A stretch of 64,000 nucleotides of DNA from Paralichthys olivaceus (lineage: Eukaryota > Chordata > Actinopteri > Pleuronectiformes > Paralichthyidae), in NCBI RefSeq assembly GCF_024713975.1, contig NC_091100.1:18310001-18374000 (forward strand), in the 5' to 3' direction. A program made the position numbers and the translations under genes. The notes below the pieces were generated by a model. It was given only the letters and a program-made list of their open reading frames with translations. It searched no databases and was not told the DNA's origin. Every line of letters begins with the position of its first letter. Positions within the stretch are counted from its first letter, which is position 1. Shown in pieces: positions 1 through 14,100 of this stretch.

Positions 1-1237
1 TGATGATATATGATACTCCAGGTCATGTGAACAACTGGATTAAGGTAATAGTACTGCTTTCTGCCTGCAAAGGAAAGAAAATGAATTCCCATATTTGTCA
101 AATAGTGTTGAGCACCTGACAATCAGTAGTAAAAGCTTTACCCTCCACACTGACTGGAAATATAAACTACTGTGATGCACCTATGCATCACTTCACATGC
201 AGGTGTCACAGTGCAGGTGTGATGTGATTTATATCATCAATCACACTCTGCATCCAGCAATGCTTCCAGTTAGCGCTTTCACATGTTTTAAAGATTAAAT
301 AAAATCACACATGCTAATGCTTTCATCAATTGAATGTATGTAAGATGTTTGTATGACATTTACTTGAGGGATTATCAAGGCACCAACTCATGATATTACA
401 TATCTAATTTATTAGGTATAAAACAGGTATTTAAAGGGAAAATTCAACCAATTTCCCACATGAAGCTGTGGATCCTCATCACTTGTGTCCTTTTCAGTCT
501 GGGGAACGAATCGCTCATAATGTCACGGTGGCTCTCGAGGGAGCTTTTCACTGTCCGAAAAAAACAAACCTAAATGATGTCATCAGAGTCAGCTCCGCCT
601 GGGCTTTTAGACCACAAATCATAACAGCCTCATAGAGGCAGCGTATTTCAGCCTCTGCTGCAATTTTCACCATTTTCTTTAGCGGAGTGACTCTGGGGAC
701 GGCCAGGAGCTATCCACCACTTTGGTCCTGAAATATCTCCACTGCTATTACATAGATGGTCCTGAATTCTTTTTTCAGATGTTTATGTTGCTCAGACGAT
801 GAATCTTTCTGGTGATTCTGCAACACTTGTTCACGTTTGTGGTTTTTGGTTAAATGTCTCAAGATGTAATAAAAATTGGGAAAACTTCAATCCGCACACT
901 GTGATTTTGAGTTAACATGTAGACATTACCAATCTACCAAGCTAAAAGTACTGTTCAAAAGCAGAGCCGCTGGTGTTGCTTGGAGTTTTCATCAACTTTA
1001 TGAAAAGGTGCAGCACTAAATTGCTGGAGTAGCCCTTAAGCTCTACAAATAATTTCAGTCCCTTACGTCCTATGAAGAGATAACAATGACTTCGACTAAA
1101 TTAAATCTGTCAACTAAATTCTCCAGTGGTGCAATCGTATAAATGTAAAATCTTGATTTTTGTTTTCTCTATTGCTTCTTCCACCTTTCAAATCTCACCC
1201 CTCCACCATCTTCCTCACCCCTGTCCCTTATTGGCAG
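1..1237. other. Intron upstream of the first visible adgrl1 exon
   Basis: No coding exon is visible here. The stretch ends in a splice acceptor (CAG at 1235-1237) in front of the lectin exon, so it is the 3' part of an adgrl1 intron; the signal-peptide exon must lie further upstream. About 696-830 resembles a dispersed repeat that recurs near 58325-58450 (shared phrase 'ccaccactttggtcc' and a common tail). Confidence 0.6.
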
Positions 1238-2069
1238 CTATGTCCCGGGCTGCCATGCCATTTGGGCTGCTGCGCAGGGAGCTGGCATGCGAGGGTTATC
1301 CAATAGAGCTCCGCTGCCCTGGAAGTGACGTGGTGATGGTGGAAACTGCCAACTATGGACGCACCGACGACAAGATCTGTGATGCAGACCCCTTCCAAAT
1401 GGAGAACACACAGTGTTACCTCCCCGATGCATTAAAGATTATGGCCCAGAGGTGTGTATGTGCTGGGATACACACTGTATACTGTGTTTATGTTAGAGCT
1501 TAAATGAGATGGCAGACACACACATTGTCTTGCAGTTCTTGTGCAGTTTGCATTTGAGTACATGTACATGTGAATGTTTTGAAAGCAGGTCAACCAATCA
1601 ATGTGGCCTTCTACAGTTTCACACATACAGTTTGTGCCCACTGCCGCAAAACATACGTGTGGATTGGAAATGTAAGACAAAGCCGTCACTAGTGTTGTAC
1701 ATCATGTGTACGTGCAAGTGTAGTAACCTCTCCAGCAGAGTGTGAGTGCAGGGCTGCACCATTAGCTGTGTACTCAGCAGTGTTTTCCTAGAAGAACTGA
1801 TCAATATTCACTGGGAGGGAGAGGAGACAAATGGAGTGTCCTTTGCTTCCCCTTTCCTGTCTTTTAATCACTCCCCCACCTTCTTTGTTTTCTCATTCCA
1901 TCTTCCCTTTCACCAATCCATTAATCTATCCATCCATCCATCCATCTGCTGTTCTCCAGGTGTAACAACAGGACTCAGTGTGTCGTGGTCGCAGGGGTCG
2001 ACGTGTTCCCAGACCCTTGCCCTGGAACATACAAGTACCTGGAGATCCAGTATGAGTGTGTCCCTTACA
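1238..2069 (+). CDS. adgrl1: adgrl1 exons for the SUEL (rhamnose-binding-lectin-like) domain
   Basis: Two exons, 1238-1451 and 1960-2069. The first contains [19 protein letters not shown] and the conserved [17 protein letters not shown]; the second resumes at [13 protein letters not shown] and ends ECVPY. The cysteine pattern is that of the galactose/rhamnose-binding lectin fold, which in latrophilins helps bind teneurin. The split arginine codon (AG|G) across the intron matches the family. A run of CATC repeats and pyrimidines precedes the second exon's acceptor. Confidence 0.95.
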
Positions 2070-2094
2070 GTGAGTATGCATATATACATTAATG

Positions 2095-2140
<46 letters not shown>

Positions 2141-5100
2141 TGATTCCACGTAGATGTGTGCATGTTGACAAAAAAAGCAAAATAGAAATTTAACCTGTTT
2201 TTCAAGCTACATTTTAGGTTTTAAGGTGTTTTTTGTTCTTATAACCTCTGATGTCGACTGTGTCCCTGAAAGATTGAGGGAGAGAAAAGTTTTTTTTTCT
2301 CAGGAAGTGTGCGTGTCTGTGCGTGTGTGTGTAAAGTACAGACAGGAAGTTGGATGAAGAAAGAACAGAGTGAGAAACTGTAGGACATTTGCATACTACA
2401 TGTCTTCTCTGTGTGTGTTTGTGTGTGTGTGTGTGTGAGTGAGTGCATGGGTAAGGGAGAGTGTGTATGCAATTGCGCGTGCATGCGTGTGTGTGTTTTC
2501 TTTTCCAGATTCACGCCACAGGAGTTGCTCTCTTTTCTCCACAGGAGCCTGATTAAGGAAAAAAGGACAAATCTGGGGGAGGTGGAGAGAAGGAAGGAAA
2601 GGGGAGGATGGGGGGTAGTGGAGGAGAGTAGGGAAGAGGAGTACACCGGGTCTCTTTTGGTGCTTCTCCCTTTCTTTTATGTGAACTATAATGTTTGTGG
2701 TGAGAGAATGAGCTCCAAAGTCTTTATCTGTGCAATTTTTTCTTTTCTTTCTTTCTCGCTTGCTTGTTTTCTTTCTTTCTCACTCGTTCTCTCTCTCTCT
2801 CTTTCTGTTCTCCTCTCGCGCTTGCTTTCTTGCTTTTCTTTTTTTCTTCACTTCCCTTCTTTCATCCTCTGACTTCTCTTTCTTTCTCTCCCTCTTTTTT
2901 TTCCTATGCTTGAGTAGAAGTGGACCAAAAAGGTAAAGACATATACATTGTAGCATCTTGATCTCTCCTTACCCCCCGACCCCTCTCTTTTCCTCTCCTC
3001 CTCTTCCTCTCTCTCCGACCATCTCTCTCTTCCTCTTATACCCTAGGACGTTGTTTCGTAGTCATGCTGGATGTTGCCCCCCCCTTTTTTCATTTCCTTC
3101 TCGGTTCTTTATTTTCCTCCATTTTATCCATCTCTTGTATGGAAACTCGCCTTTTATCCAATTTTATCCAGGTTCTGCACCTCGTCTCTCTTCTTCTTGT
3201 TTCTCTATTTCTCTCAGATTTCCTCCTCTCTTCTTCTTGGTCAATCTCTCTGTCTCCTATTTTCCCTCCTCGCTCTATTCGCAAACAAATCCGCAAACAC
3301 ATACGCAAACACAACGACTCACACAAACACGGACATAAACTTCTTTAAACTATTTCTCTGATCTACTTCCTGTTCGCACACAAGCACCCCCTCTTTCTTT
3401 CTCTCTTTCTGTGTTTCTTTCTGTCTTTCCTTCCTTCCTTCATCCTCCTCATGCTTATTTTCCCTTTTTCTTCCCTTGTAGGAAGAGCCCCTTATTTATC
3501 TTCATAGGAAAAATAAGACCAAATGTGTGTGATTGTGTATCCGTCCAGATGTGTGCTTACTAAGCACTGTTTATGTGTGTGTGAATGTGTGTGTATGTGT
3601 GTGTGTGTGCATGCCTATTTGCATGCCAGTGTGAGACTGTACAGTATACATATGTGTCCATACAGTTATTGACATGTGGGTGGACCAATCGTTGTGCTCG
3701 GTGTAACTAACCTGCCCTCTCATTCACTTCAAGGCAAAATTTAGCCCCGCCTTCTGCGTCCCTGATTCTACCTCACACTCTTTTTTCACTCTTTTTGCAC
3801 TAACCCACAGACACACACACACACATGCAATCACACACAAAAGGACAGAAACACACTCACACACCTTTCATTGCAGTGTCCCTGTTGTATTACTCACCAC
3901 ACACACACTAACAGTGTGTGATTACACGTTTACCTCTCTTCTGTTGCTTGCCTCTCGAGATCAGCACAGGTGTTTTAAATGCCTCTCTCTTTTTCTCCTC
4001 ATTCTTTTTTTCTTAATCTCGCTGCACCAACTGCATCTAATTCAATCCATTTTTCATGCATCGATCCATTTTCTTCCTGCACCTGCTCCACGGTCGCTCC
4101 ACTCTTTTTCTCACTTCCTTCCCTGCTCTTTCCCTCCCACCCTCTCTCTCTCTTTCTTCTTCCTCACATCCTGCTACTCCTCTCTGACTCCCGTCTTCCA
4201 GTTTTCGTATGTCCTGGCTCGCTGCTCAGCATCCAGCCGACCTCCTCCTTCCTTGAGGCAGAGCATCAGTCTGGTGCGTGGTGTAAGGACCCGCTGCAGG
4301 CCGGGGACAGGCTATACGTCATGCCATGGACGCCATATAGGACAGAGGTGCTGTATGAGTACGCCTCCTGGGACGACTATCGCCAAAACAGAATCACAAC
4401 CACCTACAAGTGAGTAATGTCTGTGTGACACTGAATGTCTTATGGACCCAGACAAAACAAGCAATCAATTTGAAGAGGTGTCCATGGGTCCTCTGGGTCT
4501 ATAAACAATCTTTTTTAATTAATTTTTACGATAAATAACTTTTATTTGCTCTTGAGGGACAACTTCATATTCAGTTCAATCAATTTATTGACACAGAGCA
4601 GCATTTATTTTCTCAAAGAGAGATTAAAACCCTTGACAACTTTAAATAAGCAAAAATTAGACCTGCTGACTTGACCCCAGATTGATCAACAGGTCATTTC
4701 ATTTAGAAGACAATTCTGAATTTGCCTCCCTGAGATCTCTAGAGTTCATCAGCTGACGTACAGAGGCAGATAAAAATCCAATCCACCTAAAACTGTGAAG
4801 AAGATTTTGTGTTCCTGTAGACACCATGACCTAAAACATCAAGCTGATTGTGAAATATGTTTCCAGGACCTTTAATTCTATTTCTCACTTAATTAAATCA
4901 ACCACCTCTTCATTTAAGACTGTAACTCCACATGTGGACTACATATTTCTTGTCATTGTCTGTCCTAGGTTGCCTAGCCGTGTGGACGGTACAGGCTTTG
5001 TGGTTTATGATGGCGCTGTGTTTTACAACAAGGAGCGAACGCGCAATCTGGTCAAGTATGACCTGCGGACCCGTATCAAGAGCGGTGAGGCGGTGGTGGT

Positions 5101-8100
5101 TAATGCCAACTACCACGACACCTCACCTTACCGTTGGGGAGGGAAGTCAGACATCGATCTGGCGGTGGACGAAAACGGCCTTTGGGTGATCTACTCTACT
5201 GAAGCCAATAATGGACGCATTGTGGTCAGCCAGGTAGGTGCAAATGAAAAGAAATCAATGTTAAAAGAGAAAGGAAAAAAAGCAAAGGTTTTTAAATATG
5301 CCAAAGCTCTCTCACCTCCCATGTCTCCACTCTTTCCTTTTTGCAGGTGAACCCATACACCCTGCGGTTTGAGGGTACATGGGCCACCGGCTTTGACAAG
5401 CGCGGGGCGAGCAACGCCTTCATGGCCTGTGGTGTGCTCTATGCCGTGCGCTCCGTCTTCCAGGACGATGAAGGGCAGGCAGAGGGCCGGGTTGGCAGCG
5501 ACATGGTGGTTTACGCCTACGACACCAGTCGTGGACAGGAGCTGCCTGTTCAGATACCGTTCCCCAACCCTTATCAGTACATATCCTCCATAGACTACAA
5601 CCCCAGAGACAACCAGCTGTACGTGTGGAATAACTATTACGTACTGAGATACCCGCTACAGTTCACTCCGCCGCCGCCCACTAAAGGTTTGCAGAACAAG
5701 TGAAGATGTGTAATTGAACATGTGGTGAATCTAGAGAATGAACTGTGTTTTCATCCTCCACCCCCAGGTCCCCTCTCCTCTCTGATGACGACCGTACGCT
5801 CCTACACAGCTACTGTCGCTCTGACCCCGGTGCGACCGTCGGCCTCCCACCCAATTGGAGTCATCAATCGAGGGCCCTTTGACCAGCGGCCCATCACAGC
5901 CATGGTCCCTCTGACCCCTCGCCCTCCACTGCGTGTCCCCTTGGCTCCTGGAGGCCCCGGCCAGGTGGGCGGATGTGAGGGCCGGGTGGCACGAGGGGTG
6001 CAGTGGCCCCCTACTCTGAAGGGAGAGACGGTGGAGAGGCCGTGCCCTAAAGGTTCACTTGGTAGGTGTTGCATGTGTGAGCCTGTGATGTCAGTGCACG
6101 TGTGTGTGTGTGTGAAATCTGCACGTGTGTTTCTGTATCTCGTTTCCCTTTGAAATGTAGTCGGGTGTCCTCTCTTTGAACTGGCTTTCAGATGAGAGAG
6201 TAGAAGCGATAGAGAGGTTACAGTGTTTAGACGAAGTGAGTTCATCAACTCCTCCTCTCGCTGTGCAGCTGTCTTCCTCAGCCTGGTGCTCCCTCTGAGG
6301 AGAGGCTGTTATGAACATAATGTAGACAAGCCTGTGGTGCATCATGTTAATCGTGTTGGGCCTGACTTAAGCACAGAAGTGATGTTCACACTGGAGCATT
6401 ATGTAACTTTAAATCATGTTCAGAACTGAAACGAGTGTTGCTGTTGTCTTATACTTGCAACTAATATGCAGAACTGGTGGGTTCTAGATGCTCTGTTTTT
6501 CATTAAATATCCCACAAACAGATATAAAAATAGATATTTAGTTCAAGAACTAGAACTAAAGACTTCTTAGTTTGGTCCCTGTCCTATCCACTAACATGGA
6601 GGCAGTGGGACATATAATGCAGCAAGCCACTGGGTTTGTGAGATGCTTTGGCTTCACTTTTGGGGAGCTGTCATGTTGTCCATCTTTATGGTTTTACCTC
6701 ATAGTTTCGACCAGCACTAAAGAACAGACAAAGTAAGTGACCAGCTTGTGAAGAAACTTCAACAAACCAATAAACTAAATGAGAGAACAACCATTTTTAT
6801 GATGAGGTGATGAAGACAAAACCCCAAAAGCCCAACGTAGTATAGTGATGGTGGGCAGAAACATGACTGCAAATGAACGCTAATGTCACTCCATGTATTC
6901 CTCGATATAATCATTTTATAACTTTATTACTTTATAAAATTATATTATATTTAGGGTCCACCTTTTTCTAACTTATTAAGAAGTTAATCCATCCCCAAAT
7001 GGTCAAAACGTATATCAGTGCAGATACCTTTCCTGACCAGAAACATCCAAAAAAGATTTTAAAAAACTATTAGCATCATTTACAGAGACATATTTATTTT
7101 TTCTTCATATTTTTAGATTTCATTTTTTCCAGGTGTACAGTATATTTCATGAATATTTTGTGTCAGATGATTCACGTCAGGATCTGTAGAACATGACCTG
7201 TCCTCTCTCCTCTTGGACTGTCTTTGTCATGGTGTGTGTCTCTGCAGGTATAGCCTCCTATCAGTGCATGTCATCTCCAGTGGGCTGGAGCTCCAGAGGG
7301 CCTGACCTTTCCAACTGTACCTCTCCCTGGGTCAGCCAAATTGCACAGAAGGTTAGTCACACACACACACAGTCACACACACTGTGCAAATGTCCTAAAG
7401 CCAGACAGCAAGCCGTTCCCCCTTGAATGTCAAAATATTTGACATTATAAACGCCCCCGCCTCACTCTAGATTAAGAGCGGAGAGAACGCAGCCAACATC
7501 GCCGGGGAGTTGGTCAACCTGACCAGGGGGCGGATCTATGCCGGTGATGTCAGCATGTCCGTCAGGCTAATTGAACAGTTATTGGACATTCTGGACTCCC
7601 AGCTCCAAGCCCTGAGACCAGCCAATAAAGAGTCTGCAGCACGCAATTACAACAAGGTAAATGCTTCCTGTTGTCAGAGTGGATGTGTACTTGACCTTTC
7701 CTGGAAATGAAAGCTGAAAATGTCAGACTATGATGACTCTCACTATAAATGCTTTTGTTCTTTTCAGCTGCAGAAGAGGGAACGCACCTGCAGAGCTTAC
7801 GTTCAGGTAAACGATAGATAGAAAGACAGACAGACAGACAGACAGACAGATAGATAGATAGATAGATAGATAAAGATGGATAAATTAATAACAAATCTTT
7901 CTTCTTGTCAGGCTGTCGTTCAGACAGTTGATAACCTGTTGGGTCCAGAGGCTCTCGTGTCCTGGGCTGACATGAGCAGTGTGGACCAATCACGCTCCGC
8001 ATCACTGCTGTTAGACGCAGTCGAGAAAGGGGCGTTTCTATTGGCCAACAACCTATACGAAGGCCGTTTCAGTGACAGAGCACCAAATGTTGGTACGTGG

Positions 8101-11100
8101 CGGGTCAGTGGGGTTTTTTTTACACCTTGTGGAAAGTCACCAGCTAATCCAGACTTCTGTGTGCGTGCCTGTTCATGTACAGATCTGGAGGTGTATGTGC
8201 TAAACACAGAGGCGGACATACAGGACCTGACGTTCCCTCACTCCTACGACAGCGACAGCATCTTGCAGATATCAGCTCTGGCGCTGCAGCAGTACAGCAA
8301 CAATGGTCTGTGACATGCAATGAGACTCATGAACATTTTGTACAAGTAAATCTCAGAAGTGTACGCAGCACAATAGACCATGGATAGGACAAGTAATGGA
8401 TTGTGGAAGTGACACTAGTTTTTCATTATTAAAGTAAAGGAAAAAAGTCATTAACCTTATGAAAAAGGATATAAATGTCCCCCTCTTCACTGTGTCATCC
8501 TCTCCTCTTTGGTTGTCCTCTGCAGGCCAGGTGAAGCTGGTCCTCTCTCTCTATAAGAACTTGGGCTCCTTCCTGACAACCCAGAATTCCACTCTGAGGC
8601 TCGGGCTGGGGCTGGGCCAGGGCTCAGAGGTCAGGCGTAAGAGCCTGGTGGTCAACTCCCATGTGATCTCTGCCTCTGTGCACAGAGGATCCAACAGAGT
8701 GTACCTCTCTGAGCCCGTGATCTTCACCCTCAGGCACCTGCAGGTGTGTTTACCTCAAGATTAACACCCAGAATGAGCGAACCTCTGGCTGTGAACAACG
8801 TGGTCACTGTGTGTTTGTCTCTGCAGCTGGAGAACCACTTTGGCCCCAACTGCTCCTTCTGGAACACAACAGGGTTTTCTGGGAGCGGCAGGTGGGCGAC
8901 GCAGGGCTGCCGCTTGCTGCACACCAACAACACACACACTACCTGCGCCTGCAACCACCTGTCCAGCTATGCTGTCCTCATGACTTATCAGCAACCTGTT
9001 GTAAGTAACACACACCACAAAAACAGCATGTCACACTATTAAATTCACCGTCACAGCAGACAGAAGCAAAATAATTAAATTTTTACTGCCAATATATCTC
9101 ATTGAATTGTTCTATTTTCTTAGCCTGTAAGAGATTAACCATTTATACACACCATATCCTAGATTATATTTATATACACCATCCTCACAACTACAAAAAT
9201 ACAGATTACTCCGTTTTTAATGTTGTTCCTATCTGATTCGTTTCTGATTCGTTAAGTCAATTTCTGAAATATAATAAAAGGTTTAATTTTGAATAGATTT
9301 CAAAGTTATTTTAAAGAAGTACTTATGTAAAGTCATTCATTCTTATTTGCATAAAGCTGAGGTACCTATAAATTAATGTTGATACAATGTGTGATGTTCA
9401 TTTATTTTTTATTTATACATTAACAGGGTGAGGGTTAGCACACAACATAACTAACTGCAGTGAAATATATACTAAATTACATTGTACTTAATTGTTGTAC
9501 ATAATTCATCACTTCAAAGACAAACCGTTATTTTCTTACATTAGTGTGTATGTGGTCAGCAGCTGATGTGAGGTTATAATGATTTTTTTTCTATTATCAT
9601 AATTCTTGCATTTATGATTAAGTGGTGCAATGACCGAGAGATTGAAAGGCCAATGTTAGACATTAATATTACTAATGCTTTTTAGACTCCCAGGAGCCAG
9701 ACATTAATTTTATAAATCCTCCAACCTCCATCTTCATACTCTTAAGTCCTCCTGACAACTATGCACCCATTCGCAATAGCACAGTAGGACTTCACCCCCA
9801 CTGCGCTCTCCGAAATGCTGTTTAAAAATCAAGCAGAGAGGGGGTGATGAATGTGGGTTGTAGCTGTAGGAGAGAGAGAGAAAGAAAGAGAGTGATTTAA
9901 GCTGCAGGGTATTTTCCTCTGCCAGGAAATTGAATTCAAATGTTGTTTTTGATGAGTGTTTATACCATATATTTGACACAAGGACACACAACCAGAGGCA
10001 AAGACACACACACACTTCATTCCTTAACCACAAAAATACTCATCACCGACCTGCGTCAACAGCATTCATACATGCACGCTTTATGATTAACTTTGTATCT
10101 TCTCTCCTCTTCACCAGTTCGGGGTCGGCGTAGAAGAGCTTCTGGTCTATGTGGTTTCTTGGGTTGGCATCTCTGTAGCACTGGTGTGTTTGGCCACCTG
10201 CCTTACAACCCTGTGCTGCCAGGGGGCACCCTGGCACACAGACCACAGCACCATCCACTGCAACTTGTGGGCCAACCTGCTCATCACTGAACTGCTCTTC
10301 CTTGTTGGCGCCAACAAGACACAGTACACAGTGAGTGCTGAGATACTAGACTGATATAACACTGAAGTATTGGAAAGGCTAACAATATGTATAATACTAA
10401 GGGTAATATTGTGGTATCAGAAATGATTTGATATGGTTTGTAAAGCAGCTTTTTGGGGCCTAAAGTACCATTGTGTCACTCTACAGGTGGTGTGCTCCAT
10501 CATTGCTGGCTTGCTGCACTTCTCGCTGCTCTCAGTGTTTTGCTGGTTGTGCCTGGAGGGGGTGGAACTTTACCTGCTGCAGCGGGAGGTATTTGAGGGT
10601 CGCAACTCCAGGAGGAAGTATTTCTACCTGTGTGGCTACTCCATTCCTGGGTTGGTGGTGGCCGTGTCTGCAGCAATAGACTTCAGAGGCTATGGCTCAA
10701 AGACGGCGTAAGTTGACTGTGTATTTGTGTAGATGAGTACATTTATTTGTGGAACCAATTCCAACATCAGTATATTTCTTGGTGTGTGTGTGTGTAGATG
10801 TTGGCTACGAACAGACAACTACTTCATCTGGAGTTTCCTTGGACCTGGTGCTGTCATCATCATGGTGAGAGTTCATGCTCACACACATCCCAAACTTTTC
10901 ATATTAAGCACGAACATGTTATCAATTTATGTTGAGTCATTATTTAACTGTGTTTGACCTTGTTTCTTCCTTTTTGACCTCAGTTGAACCTTGTTGTCTT
11001 GGTGATGACCTTACATAAGATGCACAGCACCGCAGCTTTGAAGCCAGACTCCAGTCGCCATGACAACCTGAGGTTCGTATAGTGCCTTAGGCTCTTCTGT

Positions 11101-14100
11101 CGTGGGTGATTATGAGCAGAGCTGCACTTAGTAACAAAACAAAGCTGAATTATCAACTGTAACACGTCCTGGACTGATAAATACAAACTTTGATTTTCTT
11201 CTCTCAAAATTATCCTCTGGGAAACCTGTGAAAATGTTAAAGTGATTAAAAAAAAAAAACTATAACTTCCCCCTTATCTGTAGTGTCAGGGTTCGGTGGA
11301 GGGTGACGTGAGAGGGGGGACAGGGAACGGACTCAGTAGGGAAAAAGGGAAGGGAAGGACAAACTGAGGGGGAAACGTGACGAGAGCTGACGGGACACAT
11401 GAACAGAACAGAACCAGAATCGAGATGACGGACAGGACCTGACCAGAAACGACAATGACGAACCAACAACCACAAGGGGGGAACACAAAGACTTATATAC
11501 ACACTGGAACTAATGAGTAACTGGGGACAGGTGGCACAAGACAAACAGGTGAACCTGATGAGGGCAGGAAGTCAATAGGTGAAAACACACAGGGAGCAAG
11601 GACTACAAAATAAAACAGGAAACACTGAACAAACTTATCAACAAGAACAAAATACAATAACCAAGACAGGGATGAACACAGGAGAGGCACAGGGTGAAAC
11701 ATAGCGAGGGACAAGGAGGGGAACACAGAGAACACAGGAGAATCACCGGGTGGAACATAGTGAGGGACAAGGAGGGGAACACAGGAGAGGGACACAGAAC
11801 AACGCAGGAGAATCACAGGGTGGAGCACAGAGGAAGGCAGAAGGGAACATGAGAGGAACACTGAAAATACATAACCGTGACATGTAGCAACATTTAATGG
11901 GTTCTCTCCTGACCCAAAACTTGTAGGTTTCATAGAAATCCATTGGTAATCCTTTTTTTGGCCTAATCTTGCTCACAAACTAACATACAAATCAAGCAAC
12001 GGGTGAAAACATTACCTCCTTGGTGAAGGTAATAAAACAGATGTGATAATAATACAGTCTTTTTTTGTCTTATTACAGCTCCAGCATTTAAGCAGCATTT
12101 TTAGTTAGTTTCAAGTCTTTCACAGCTTTTGGAAAACTACAGTGAAATGTGCAACAGCAGCCTCGATGGCTCCACAAAAGTATACAGTCTCTACATCCTT
12201 GAAAAGGTCAAACTTTAGTCAAGCTCTATAAATGAAACATAAAAGGAAAATAAACTTGCATTTGATAAAGTATAAAAGAAAGCTGTGGTGGCTAGAGGTT
12301 ATTCCAAGTTTAAAATGCATCTGCATCCTCTTTTTATTCTATTTCTTCAGTTCCTGTTTCAAACACAAGACAGCTTGTTGAATTTGGGTGTGTTCACTTA
12401 CCACCTAACTCCTTTGCTGTCTTGTGAAATGGAGAGTTAAATATTCTGTATTTCTCTGTATACTTGCTCCGATAGATTAAGTTGTTGCAGGAGCTTTTCT
12501 TTTTTTCAAAAATAAGATATAATTTATCTGTGTCCTCTTTCCCTTCGGTCTCTATCTCTGCAGGGCGTGGGCCGTGGGCTCCCTGACGCTGCTCTTCCTG
12601 CAGAGTGTCACCTGGTCCTCAGGCCTGATGTTCCTGTCTGCTCCCTCTCTCCTCCTGGCTTATCTCTTCTCCTCCCTCAACACCGCCCAGGGCCTCCTCA
12701 TCACCATACTGCACTGCAGCCTCGCCAGGAAGGTCAGGCTCTGTGTGTGTGTGTGTGTGTGTGTGTTCTGCTCCTGTCTGTCATCATGTACGTTTTAACA
12801 CATACATTTCATGTTTGAATATTCCGACTAGGGCCAGAAGGACTATGGCCGATGCCTGCGTCTCTCGCAGTGCTGTGCAACCTCCTCTTCCAGCTCTCCG
12901 GACTCGATGAAGGGTTCTGCCCTCCGGTCCAACAGCCGCTACACGAGCAGCCAGAGTCGGAGAGCCACTGCAAACAGACAGGTACTCTACAAAACAATGC
13001 GCCTCTCTCTCTTTCTCTCTGTCTTTCTCTCTGTGTGTCTGAGTCAGTTTTGACCTCTTGTGACCTTTTCCGCTCCCAGAGTCGCATCAGGAGGATGTGG
13101 AACGACACCGTTCGCCGGCAGACCGAATCATCTTTCATCGCTGCAGATGTGAACAACACTCCTACTCTCAACCGAGGTGACGATCATGCTCATTTGTCTT
13201 TTAAATCTCAGCCCTGTGGGTGAGGGATGTTTGGCATTTATTTTCTCCCGCTCCTCTCCTCCACCCTCAGCTGCTTTGGGAAACCACTTCCTCACTAATC
13301 CAGTGCTGCAGACTCATGCTGGAGCCTCCCCCTATGACACGATGCTGGCCCAGGGATACAATCAACCGTTCACCTCCACAGGTGCCTCTCAGTACAGTTT
13401 ACTGGGATTCTTTCGCTGCTCTTCTCTATTTATTTTTTCTATACAGATTACTCTCTCCTCTGCTTTCTGTTGCTTTATTTGCCTGTCCTTTTACTTTTAA
13501 AAACACAGTAAGCTTGTGCAAGACCCCATTTGGACTTGGTATTAACATCCATCCTGAGAGATCCGATCACAAGTGGACATCACTGTTCACAATTAAAATG
13601 TGTCTCCGGTGACAACTTGTGATTAGATCTCATGTCCCTGCTCTATATACACAAATAATCACACATGTTATTTGTGTTCACGAAGACCAAATCGGTCTTT
13701 TTTATGGATGTGTTTGTGTATGTGAATGAGAGAGAGACAGGGACAGAGAGAGAGGAAGAGAGAAAGCAAGTGAGTGGAGACAGAAAGGGGGCTGAAAGGA
13801 TGAATGTGCAGCGTGGTCTACTATAAAGAAGATTTTACTTATATTTATTTCTCATTTGAAAAAGAGAACCAGTCATCATGTGTTGGTCAGTGTGGACACT
13901 GAGGTGATGGCTATAAACAAAAACGACATATGGTCACTGAGAAGCGTAAAAATCAGGTGAGTAGTTGGTCCTTCACATGTGGTCCAGGACTCATTTGCAT
14001 TCACATAGTGAAAACAATGTGGTGGCATGTGTCACAGACCAACTCCGGATGTTGTTTTACTGTTTGATCTCTGATCTCAGGACTCTTCTTGGTGCATTCA

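Noticed and set aside
1126-1503. 125-residue open frame with a hydrophobic N-terminus that could look like the latrophilin signal peptide
   Set aside because: It begins with GTG, and a clear splice acceptor at 1235-1237 shows that the sequence before 1238 is intron.
11260-11976. Overlapping minus-strand frames of up to 146 residues
   Set aside because: They lie inside the solo LTR and resemble no retroviral protein.
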